Origin: Candidatus Saccharimonadota bacterium
GTDB lineage: Bacteria > Patescibacteriota > Saccharimonadia > Saccharimonadales > Saccharimonadaceae
Assembly: GCA_028289015.1 (NCBI GenBank)
Contig: JAQGHC010000031.1
Location: 19,605-83,604 of the forward strand
Direction of reading: 5' to 3'
DNA length: 64,000 nt
Shown here: positions 26,042-33,039 of the stretch, one piece after another
How the letters are laid out: every line of letters begins with the position of its first letter
Numbering within the stretch: position 1 is the first letter of the stretch
The notes under the pieces: generated by a model
Database searches by the model: none
Told to the model about the DNA's origin: nothing
The model's input: only the letters and a program-made list of their open reading frames with translations
Program-made: the position numbers and the translations under genes

Positions 26042-27823
26042 CTACTTTTCGATAAAGCCGCCACTTTGATGCGACCAGAGATTGGCGTAGATGCCTTTTT
26101 GCTCCAACAGTTCAGCATGTGTGCCATTCTCAGTAATCGTACCTTGCTCCAGAACAATAATACGATCCAGCTTTGCGATCGTAGAAAGCCGGTGTGCGAT
26201 AACGATTGAGGTTCGGTTCTTCATCAATTTTTCTAAGGCATCTTGAATTAATTTTTCACTCTCACTATCGAGTGCGCTCGTGGCTTCGTCTAGGATAAGA
26301 ATCGGCGCATCTTTCAGGATTGCTCGAGCGATAGCAATACGCTGGCGCTGGCCGCCTGATAATTTGACGCCCCGTTCTCCAACGATTGTATCTAGTCCTT
26401 CAGGTAATGTTTCGATAAACTGCAGTGCATTCGCCTGTTTGACTGCTATCATGATTTCACCATCGCTTGCATCGGGCTTGCCGTAGGCAATGTTATCGCG
26501 GAGACTCCTATGGAATAGATATGGTTCTTGTGGGACGTAAGCAATGTTTGCACGCAGTGATTGCTGAGATATGTCTCGGATGTCTTTCCCGTCGATAGTG
26601 ACTGTACCTTTGCTAACGTCAGCAAATCGTAGAATTAATTTCGTCAGTGTTGTTTTTCCGCCGCCACTATAACCAGCTAGGCCAATGCGCTCACCAGCTT
26701 GAATCTCCACAGATAGATCATTGATGACGGCCTGTGTGTTACCTGGATATTCAAAGGACACGTTCTCTAGCCGAACAGCACCCTCATGAATAGCGAGCGT
26801 TTGCGCATGCTTTTTGTCTTTTACTTCTGGTGTGATACTTAAGACTTCTGTAATATCGGCAGCGTCGAGGAATGCCTGTTCGACGCCGCGAATGATTGGT
26901 GAAATGTCAAAGAGGGAACCAGTAAGGCGACCAAAGTATGTGACGGCAAAAATCAGCCCAGCAATGGATATACCATCGGTTGTATAGAGCCATATACAAA
27001 AAGCCATTGTAATAATCTGAAAAGCAAACAATGTACTTTGACGAAGCTGACCTTCCTTCTCGATGACGTCGATTTCCTGCTGGACAACTTTTTCAATGTC
27101 ATGCCGACCTTGGGTGACGTGGTGAATTTCACGCTGCTCAGTCGCAAAAGCTCGGACGATCTGCTGATTGCCGATAATATCAGCAATAAGACCATTAAGC
27201 TTTGAAGTCATTAGTTTACGTCGGTGACGAATTGGTCCGCGTTTGCCAGTGCCTACGACGCTCCTCCATATTAATACGCCAGTCACCAGCGTGAGGGGAA
27301 GAAGGAGAATCGGTGAAAGAATGGCTATGACGATGAGGCTCGTAACATAGTTCACGATCAAGCCACTCGCCTGCAGATACACTACATCCATAATTGAAAT
27401 GATAGAATGTGCAAACTTTGATACATCGCCCGCAAGTGAGCCAACTTTGTGATTGGCGAAGAACTGTTCGCTATGACTAGATAGGGATAGCATTGCGCGT
27501 TCAAGTAATGTCGTCTGGATATGCTCTTCATGATAGAAGAGTCGACGGAAGCCGATTGTCGAAGTAATGACGGAGGCGACGGAAATGATAGCGGCAATCA
27601 ACAGGAGGGTTGAGGCGTGCTGCCAATTATGAGGCTCTGTTATGAGCGACTGGATGATAAGGCTAAATAGCAGCGGCAGGGCGACGATGTACAGGAAGCG
27701 GTTGAGCAGAATGAGAATAGTGTATAAAAAAAATAATTTTTTATTTTTGCGAATCTCTTGCCAATAGATAGCAAGTGTTTTTCGCGCGATCTTAGGGTCG
27801 GTTCGGTTTAGTAGTTTTGGCAT
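26042..27823 (-). CDS. ABC exporter, fused permease and ATPase
   Basis: Half-transporter of the MsbA/LmrA type that would act as a dimer. The TM domain is residues 1-320 with about six helices. The ATPase domain shows Walker A GYSGGGKTTLTKL, Q-loop YVPQEPYLF, signature LSGGQRQRIAIARAIL, Walker B ILILDEATSALD and the H-loop IVIAHRLSTI. Length 593 is normal. A TTGGAC-N17-TATTAT promoter lies upstream. No substrate gene is adjacent; lipid, peptide or drug export are all possible. Confidence 0.93.
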   Translation of the reverse strand: MPKLLNRTDPKIARKTLAIYWQEIRKNKKLFFLYTILILLNRFLYIVALPLLFSLIIQSLITEPHNWQHASTLLLIAAIISVASVITSTIGFRRLFYHEEHIQTTLLERAMLSLSSHSEQFFANHKVGSLAGDVSKFAHSIISIMDVVYLQASGLIVNYVTSLIVIAILSPILLLPLTLVTGVLIWRSVVGTGKRGPIRHRRKLMTSKLNGLIADIIGNQQIVRAFATEQREIHHVTQGRHDIEKVVQQEIDVIEKEGQLRQSTLFAFQIITMAFCIWLYTTDGISIAGLIFAVTYFGRLTGSLFDISPIIRGVEQAFLDAADITEVLSITPEVKDKKHAQTLAIHEGAVRLENVSFEYPGNTQAVINDLSVEIQAGERIGLAGYSGGGKTTLTKLILRFADVSKGTVTIDGKDIRDISQQSLRANIAYVPQEPYLFHRSLRDNIAYGKPDASDGEIMIAVKQANALQFIETLPEGLDTIVGERGVKLSGGQRQRIAIARAILKDAPILILDEATSALDSESEKLIQDALEKLMKNRTSIVIAHRLSTIAKLDRIIVLEQGTITENGTHAELLEQKGIYANLWSHQSGGFIEK

Positions 27824-27865
27824 CGGGGCGTTGATCTTTCCTGTGTTAGTTTAGATGGGTGATAG

Positions 27866-27894
27866 ATAATATCGCTATAGGTTTGGTCGTCCAA
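27866..27894 (-). promoter_or_regulatory. Promoter of the ABC exporter
   Basis: On the minus strand TTGGAC (27894-27889), 17-base spacer, TATTAT (27871-27866). Divergent from the trhO promoter. Confidence 0.6.
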
Positions 27895-27949
27895 ATAATT
27901 GCGCATAGTGGATTACACATAAGTAATCATAGTAAAAGTAATTATATAG

Positions 27950-27955
27950 TATAAT
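27950..27955 (+). promoter_or_regulatory. -10 promoter of trhO
   Basis: TATAAT nine bases before ATG 27964; leaderless transcript predicted. Confidence 0.6.
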
Positions 27956-27963
27956 ATATAGCG

Positions 27964-28875
27964 ATGCAAAAGATTTTACTTTATTACAAATTCACTCCGA
28001 TCAGCGATCCTGCGACGATGAAACTATGGCAAAAGACCCTTTGCGATAGTCTTAATTTAAAAGGTCGTATTTTGATTTCACCTCATGGTATTAATGGTAC
28101 GGTCGGCGGTAATATGGATGATCTAAAAGCCTATATTAAGGCAACGAAAGAGTTTGCTGGATTCAAAAAAATTGTCTTCAAATGGAGCGATGGTGGGCGC
28201 GAAAACTTCCCTCGCATGAGTGTCAAAGCGCGCCGCGAGCTTGTTGGGTTTCAGAATAGCGAAAATGAGTTTGACGTTGACGAGAGCGGCGTAATTGGCG
28301 GCGGCATTCATCTTAAGCCGCGTCAGGTGCATGAACTTATTGAAAAGTATGGTGATGATGTCGTATTTTTTGATGGACGTAACGAGCACGAAGCGAAAAT
28401 TGGCAAGTTCAAAGATGCGGTTGTGCCAAATACGAATACGTCGCGTGATTTTATTGCCGAACTTGAGAGTGATAAGTATGATGACATCAAAAATAAAAAA
28501 GTCATTACTTATTGTACTGGCGGTATTCGCTGCGAAGTTATTAGCGCTATGATGAAAAAGCGTGGATTTAAGGATGTCTACCAGATCGATGGTGGAATCG
28601 TAAAATACGGCGAAACATACGGTGACGACGGCCTTTGGGAAGGCAGTTTGCGCGTGTTTGACGACCGCATGACCGTTGATTTTAGTGATCACGCTAAGGT
28701 AATAGGTGAATGTACTCACTGTGGTGGTCCGACGAATAACTATGAGAACTGCGCGTGGGCGAACTGTAACGACCTAGTATTGATCTGCCTGCACTGCAAG
28801 CAGAATCCGGATCTGTTATTTCATACCGAAGCTTGCCGAGAAAAAGCTAAGATCACGGCAATGGCAAACGCATAA
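27964..28875 (+). CDS. trhO: tRNA uridine-34 hydroxylase TrhO (rhodanese family, YceA)
   Basis: Oxygen-dependent tRNA U34 hydroxylase that starts cmo5U/mo5U synthesis. The N-terminal domain has LLYYKFTPISDP, GRILISPHGINGTVGG and FPRMSVKARRELV. The rhodanese domain (about 115-215) carries VFFDGRNEHEAKIGKF and the active-site loop YCTGGIRCE. A C-terminal Cys-rich segment CTHCGGPTNNYENCAWANCNDLVLICLHC binds metal in relatives. Length 303 fits. Start set by the -10 box nine bases upstream. Confidence 0.94.
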   Translation: MQKILLYYKFTPISDPATMKLWQKTLCDSLNLKGRILISPHGINGTVGGNMDDLKAYIKATKEFAGFKKIVFKWSDGGRENFPRMSVKARRELVGFQNSENEFDVDESGVIGGGIHLKPRQVHELIEKYGDDVVFFDGRNEHEAKIGKFKDAVVPNTNTSRDFIAELESDKYDDIKNKKVITYCTGGIRCEVISAMMKKRGFKDVYQIDGGIVKYGETYGDDGLWEGSLRVFDDRMTVDFSDHAKVIGECTHCGGPTNNYENCAWANCNDLVLICLHCKQNPDLLFHTEACREKAKITAMANA

Positions 28876-28902
28876 ATCTCAATTTTGTAATCTAGTTTAC
28901 TG

Positions 28903-28929
28903 AAAAAGCGCTAAATGTAGTGCTTTTTT
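28903..28929 (+). terminator. Terminator after trhO
   Basis: AAAAAGCGCT / AGTGCTTTTT stem (one G-U) with a six-base loop, then TT. Confidence 0.85.
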
Positions 28930-28950
28930 TGTTAAAAATGCGCTATCTTG

Positions 28951-28979
28951 TTGACATCTAGCGTTAATGAGTATATTAT
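28951..28979 (+). promoter_or_regulatory. Strong promoter of the 29-36 kb operon leader
   Basis: TTGACA, 17-base spacer, TATTAT: the best classical promoter in the window. Confidence 0.72.
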
Positions 28980-28985
28980 CACTAC

Positions 28986-29050
28986 AAATGTAAGTTGGTT
29001 GGGTGTTGTTGAACGGGTGGATGCGCGAATAGTGCGCCCACTCGTTTTTG
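28986..29050 (+). ncRNA. Short leader RNA ending in an early terminator (attenuator or sRNA)
   Basis: Predicted start about 28986. The stem ACGGGTGG / CCACTCGT with inner GCGC/GCGC (29013-29045) is followed by TTTTT. A transcript from the strong promoter would stop here, about 85 bases before the first coding start, unless antitermination occurs. Confidence 0.45.
29013..29050 (+). terminator. Intrinsic terminator inside the operon leader
   Basis: ACGGGTGG at GCGC gaatagt GCGC CCACTCGT then TTTTTG. Confidence 0.8.
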
Positions 29051-29134
29051 TTATCCCTGAATAACCACTAGGATGACGGCTCGTTTACGGGCAAATTCCA
29101 CAACTCCGACCTTCTTTCAATATAAGGAGACAAC

Positions 29135-29185
29135 ATGTTGCCGATGATAGCTGGAGCGATAGTAAATAAAGGTGTGCGAGTATGA
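29135..29185 (+). CDS. 16-codon ORF translationally coupled to the next gene
   Basis: MLPMIAGAIVNKGVRV, too short for the ORF track. AAGGAG lies five bases before its ATG, the best-placed Shine-Dalgarno in the area. Its TGA stop overlaps the ATG of the 341-aa gene (ATGA). A hydrophobic centre suggests it could touch the membrane. It may be a leader peptide that couples or regulates translation of the operon. Confidence 0.5.
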   Translation: MLPMIAGAIVNKGVRV

Positions 29186-30207
29186 AAAATCATAATGAAC
29201 GATCTTTCAATTCATCAACTGAATACGTAGAAAAACGAAGGCTGAGTACGTTGACTAAGAGAGTTGGCTTGGTGGCGCTAGCTGGCACACTTGCTACTAG
29301 TGGCGCTCTAGGTGCAGTAAGTGCATTCAACAGCTATAACGTAGTAGAGACTAAAAGCACAGCCCAAAGCGGTAAGGCTGAAATTATTGAATTCGATGCT
29401 GATTATGAGGCGCATTGCTGGACGGCAACCAAGATTCAAGTCACTGGGTCGGGCACTAAAGATGAGACTATGGCTGTGGGTGTCAGCTTGGGCTGGCAAA
29501 CTTCGATGGTAGATGCGTTGTATAAACAGACACTTTGCGTAGATTCCACCAAGGTCAATTACGAAGTTAATCAAGCGACCGGTGAAGTTGGTATAAATAT
29601 TCCCAATAAAGACGTCATTAGTACCCAGACTGATATTATTTTAGCACTAAAGGAAGGTCAGGGTATTAGGCCTTATGGGGATCAAACACCGGGATATGTA
29701 ATCGGTGAAAGTTTGACGAAAATGAGTGAAGCTCTCCCGATCATCGAATATTTCCCTAATACTCTTAAGAATGTAGACGAACAAGACAAAAACGCTAGTT
29801 TACGGCTAAATATGGGCCTAATTCTCGGTGCAAAAGCGGCTAAAGAGCAGTGTCAGAAAGAAACATGGGCATTAGCTGCAAAGCCGTTTGAGAATGGCGT
29901 CAAGCGGATGGTTAGTGTGGGGTTGTCAGTGGCACAAGCGATGCGTCCCGATGCTAATATTGATCCAACGAAAGTGAGTGTCACAGTCGAAGGAAAGCCG
30001 ATTGACAAGCTTGATGCTCCGGGTGATAAATCCAACATTGATGACGCAATCAAGCAGATAGAAGAATATGCTAGCTCAAACAAGAACTTTACGCTATTAC
30101 CTCCAGAAATGAGTGGATGCGAAGTTTCTGAAGAGGTCAAGAAGCTACCTACCCAGAGTGAGTCGAAGACGAAAATTGTTAATCAAGAGTATGCACGACA
30201 TGAATAA
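29182..30207 (+). CDS. Membrane-anchored protein of unknown family, 341 aa
   Basis: Not recognised. Cytosolic basic N-terminus, one TM/signal segment at about residues 27-48 (VGLVALAGTLATSGALGAVSAF), then a soluble domain expected outside the membrane. The outer part has four visible cysteines (EAHCW, TLCVD, KEQCQ, SGCEV) that may pair, a strand pattern VDSTKVNYEVNQATGEVGINIP, and a helical stretch ASLRLNMGLILGAKAAKEQC. The pattern faintly recalls DUF4230-type domains, as does the 529-aa neighbour; that is a guess. AAAGGTG is seven bases upstream and the start overlaps a 16-codon ORF. First long gene of a five-gene operon. Confidence 0.75.
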   Translation: MKNHNERSFNSSTEYVEKRRLSTLTKRVGLVALAGTLATSGALGAVSAFNSYNVVETKSTAQSGKAEIIEFDADYEAHCWTATKIQVTGSGTKDETMAVGVSLGWQTSMVDALYKQTLCVDSTKVNYEVNQATGEVGINIPNKDVISTQTDIILALKEGQGIRPYGDQTPGYVIGESLTKMSEALPIIEYFPNTLKNVDEQDKNASLRLNMGLILGAKAAKEQCQKETWALAAKPFENGVKRMVSVGLSVAQAMRPDANIDPTKVSVTVEGKPIDKLDAPGDKSNIDDAIKQIEEYASSNKNFTLLPPEMSGCEVSEEVKKLPTQSESKTKIVNQEYARHE

Positions 30208-30604
30208 TTACAATCTACCTCCACAGTGGCAGACATTCGAAAAGGTAACGATTGGTGACAGGGATTACGTACGTGATCTTACGACGGAAATATCAGTTCC
30301 TTTTGATATTTCAAATCCATCTCACGCGGCACTTCTCGCTCCAGCAGCCGAGCCTGAGTCAGGGACATGGCAAGATGTGCACTCCAGCAAGGGAAATAAG
30401 CGTTCGTATACGCTCGGTTCTCGTGTTGCAATGGGCAGCTTCGCAATAGGAATGCTATTGACACCTTTTGCTTATAAGGCTGCTGGAAAATCGGCATACG
30501 ATGTAATGAATGCGATTAATCCATTAGAAGATAAAGTATTAGAGCAGACTACAGTTTGGGAGGATGTTATGAGTACCTTTAATGGCAGTGAGGAGAAGAA
30601 ATAA
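30200..30604 (+). CDS. Small single-TM protein, 134 aa
   Basis: Not recognised. The ORF track starts at 30113, deep in the previous gene; ATG 30200 (MNNYNLPPQWQTFEKV) overlaps the preceding stop and has AAGAG about ten bases upstream. About 70 cytosolic residues come first, then a TM segment near 77-95 (VAMGSFAIGMLLTPFAYKAAG) and a short acidic outer tail ending MSTFNGSEEKK. The stop overlaps the next ATG by one base. Part of the membrane-protein operon. Confidence 0.68.
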   Translation: MNNYNLPPQWQTFEKVTIGDRDYVRDLTTEISVPFDISNPSHAALLAPAAEPESGTWQDVHSSKGNKRSYTLGSRVAMGSFAIGMLLTPFAYKAAGKSAYDVMNAINPLEDKVLEQTTVWEDVMSTFNGSEEKK

Positions 30605-32193
30605 TGAATATTCGACGAAATAAATACAATCCTGAGAATCGAAATGGTGATCGAATGCCACCCGCAGATGCGCGGGCATTTAAGGAAGAGAACGGACAAA
30701 TATATAAAAGAGTGGGTGTCGACTTCGGTCCGGGCTATACATATGTTCCAGTAGATACTCCTGTAGCAGATGCGCCCGTACAGCTGCCTTCAGCGGCCCT
30801 ACGAATGGAAGATCGTTTCCGCGCTGCCCTTGCCGCTTCGCAAATCACAACAGAGCGTACAGCTGATATTCAGCCTTCGAGCGCTGATAAAGCAGAAACA
30901 TTACAGCGAGCATTGCGGGCGCAGGAAGGTCTTCGTCAACATATCGTACAGGAGCTTGCCGATATACAAGAAGCGAATGCAAGAGAAGAAATGGATAGGG
31001 TAAGAGAAGAAATGGACACGCAAAATGCACTTGATCAAGAAGCATTAAAATACGTTGTGACTACGGGTGGCGTAGTAGGTATACCGAAGATGCCGTTACC
31101 TGCACATAACTCGCAGATAAATACTTCCACGGTTGCTCATAGTTCGGAGCGTAAAAGCGTGGAAGCGCAAGATAAACCGACGCGCGCACGAATGAATCGT
31201 AAAGTAAGCGCACGGGTTCTCGTAGCTTCCGGTGTTCTTGTTGTTGGAGCAGGTGCGGCCGCTGCTGTCGTCGTACCTAATGACTTAACTGCGGCATTTT
31301 TGGGAAAGAATGATACGCAAGGTAATGACGAAGCGAAAGAAATGCTCCCTTTGCCAACAGCGGCATTGGTTGATTCTTTTGCTGGATGTTTAGATGATAA
31401 TGGCGCAGGCCCATCGTTAATCGACCTACCCGTTACTTCGCAAATCGAGGTAGGATATTCGTATACTGGATCTAAAAATACTCCAAAAATACTTGAAACA
31501 AGTTTTTACGATGATAATAATAAGCTGATTAAAGCAAACGCCAAGCCGGTTATTGTTACCTCCAACGCACCCGCAAAAGTCGCTGCATGTATACCAGAAG
31601 CGGATCGTGTGACTGCTGTCACTGCCGAAGGTAGCAAGGTGACAGTTGATTTGTCGAAAATTTCAACTCAGTTATATCAGGATGTCAATGTCGGTGAAAT
31701 TGCACGTGGCTTTGCTGTTTCTAATACGGTGGCGAATCCATTGACTGACCTTTACCCATTAGCTGAAGTGATCAACGGCATCGTAGAGGAAAGTAAAGCA
31801 CGGCCAGATACCGATGAAAAAATGACCCCTGAAATTGCAGCCGGTATACAGCGAAATTATGACGACAAGAGTAATGTCGTCGCCGAAATACGCCAGGCTC
31901 AAGTCAAAACTGTACAGGCTCTCATTCGTCCTGGTGGTGGATATGCGGAAAAAATCAAAGCGTTTGTTAAAGAGCGTATAGTGGAAAAAATCAAAGCGAG
32001 GGCCGCGGAATTAAAACAGCAAGGTTTGACGGATGTTGAGTCGCCAAGTGTTGTCTTTGTGTCTGAGGCAGAAAACCTTGAAGAAAAAAATCCTGAACCC
32101 CCACAAGTGGACAGCTTTAAATTAGCTGATGCGGTGAAAATTACTAGCTTTCCTAATACATTAAATTCTGCCATACCAGAGGCGAAAAAATAA
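30604..32193 (+). CDS. Single-TM protein with large outer domain, 529 aa
   Basis: Not recognised. A ~200-residue cytosolic N-terminus contains a charged helix (QEGLRQHIVQELADIQEANAREEMDRVREEMD). One TM segment at about 202-226 (VLVASGVLVVGAGAAAAVVV) follows. The outer part has SFAGCLDD and VAACIPEAD cysteines, then KVTVDLSKISTQLYQDVNVGEIARGF and a long amphipathic helix (KIKAFVKERIVEKIKARAAELKQQ). The order resembles the 341-aa protein, so the two may be distant paralogues. Its start overlaps the upstream stop (TAATG). Likely part of an envelope complex. Confidence 0.75.
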   Translation: MNIRRNKYNPENRNGDRMPPADARAFKEENGQIYKRVGVDFGPGYTYVPVDTPVADAPVQLPSAALRMEDRFRAALAASQITTERTADIQPSSADKAETLQRALRAQEGLRQHIVQELADIQEANAREEMDRVREEMDTQNALDQEALKYVVTTGGVVGIPKMPLPAHNSQINTSTVAHSSERKSVEAQDKPTRARMNRKVSARVLVASGVLVVGAGAAAAVVVPNDLTAAFLGKNDTQGNDEAKEMLPLPTAALVDSFAGCLDDNGAGPSLIDLPVTSQIEVGYSYTGSKNTPKILETSFYDDNNKLIKANAKPVIVTSNAPAKVAACIPEADRVTAVTAEGSKVTVDLSKISTQLYQDVNVGEIARGFAVSNTVANPLTDLYPLAEVINGIVEESKARPDTDEKMTPEIAAGIQRNYDDKSNVVAEIRQAQVKTVQALIRPGGGYAEKIKAFVKERIVEKIKARAAELKQQGLTDVESPSVVFVSEAENLEEKNPEPPQVDSFKLADAVKITSFPNTLNSAIPEAKK

Positions 32194-32207
32194 GACTTGA
32201 GATCAAT

Positions 32208-33026
32208 ATGTCTGAACAATCACCTAGCACTCCTTTCGAATCCTTCGTCGTCCCCACGCCTGAAGAGTTGTCTGAATTTGGCGTGCGTTTAGAACAAGCG
32301 GTGGCGGCCCATCAGCCAGAGGGGGGTGTAGAGGGGGATCGCAATGAGTTGAAGGAGGATTATGAGGCTGCAAGCGCGGACCATGCAAAAAAACGGGCAG
32401 AGATAGTGGCTGCGCAGGCTAGTATCAATGAGGTGCAAGAAGAAATAGTAGACATCATAGACAGTATGAGTAACGATGATGCAATGATCCCCGAAGATGA
32501 ACCATCGGCAGCTGAAATGATTCGCACTCGGACGGATATACTGTATGGTCGTTTACGTAAAAGTAAACAAAAAAAAGCGCATCTAGTACAGACTATCAAA
32601 ATCCTGCAGCAGGAAATGGACGCCATAAGTGCATACAAAGACCGTAATCGACAAGCTGAGCAACATTTAGTGGACAGGGGGGTGACACTAAGACAAGAGT
32701 TGAGTCGTCTTGCTTTAGTGATGAGCGCCATAGGCAATCTTGGAGAGCTGAAGCCTACCTTACCTCGTTATGCTGATAGGTATCATTACTTCCCGGCAGA
32801 GAGCGATAATGGTTTGGATGATTTTATCAATATAGGAGCAGAACCTGGAGAACGGTATACGACGGTATCGCTTCCTGTGCCCTTTGTCGTGCCAGTTATG
32901 GCGGCCGACGAATTAGCCGTTGTGCCACAAGAGGCCCCTATTAGACCCGTCCTCCCTCCCGTGCAAATTTCACCCAAGACGCAAAAAAAGTTTTTAAAGC
33001 CAATAACGAATATGAACAGAAGATAA
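32208..33026 (+). CDS. Coiled-coil soluble protein, 272 aa
   Basis: Not recognised. No TM or signal. A heptad-rich coiled coil runs from about residue 45 to 170 (ADHAKKRAEIVAAQASINEVQEEIVDIID; LRKSKQKKAHLVQTIKILQQEMDAI). A Pro/Val-rich C-terminal tail ends with a basic KKFLKPITNMNRR. It follows the 529-aa gene by 14 bases and precedes the lysozyme/peptidase gene by 13. In an operon of membrane proteins it would be a cytosolic scaffold; that role is inferred from position only. Confidence 0.7.
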   Translation: MSEQSPSTPFESFVVPTPEELSEFGVRLEQAVAAHQPEGGVEGDRNELKEDYEAASADHAKKRAEIVAAQASINEVQEEIVDIIDSMSNDDAMIPEDEPSAAEMIRTRTDILYGRLRKSKQKKAHLVQTIKILQQEMDAISAYKDRNRQAEQHLVDRGVTLRQELSRLALVMSAIGNLGELKPTLPRYADRYHYFPAESDNGLDDFINIGAEPGERYTTVSLPVPFVVPVMAADELAVVPQEAPIRPVLPPVQISPKTQKKFLKPITNMNRR

Positions 33027-33039
33027 GGTAGAGTATATT

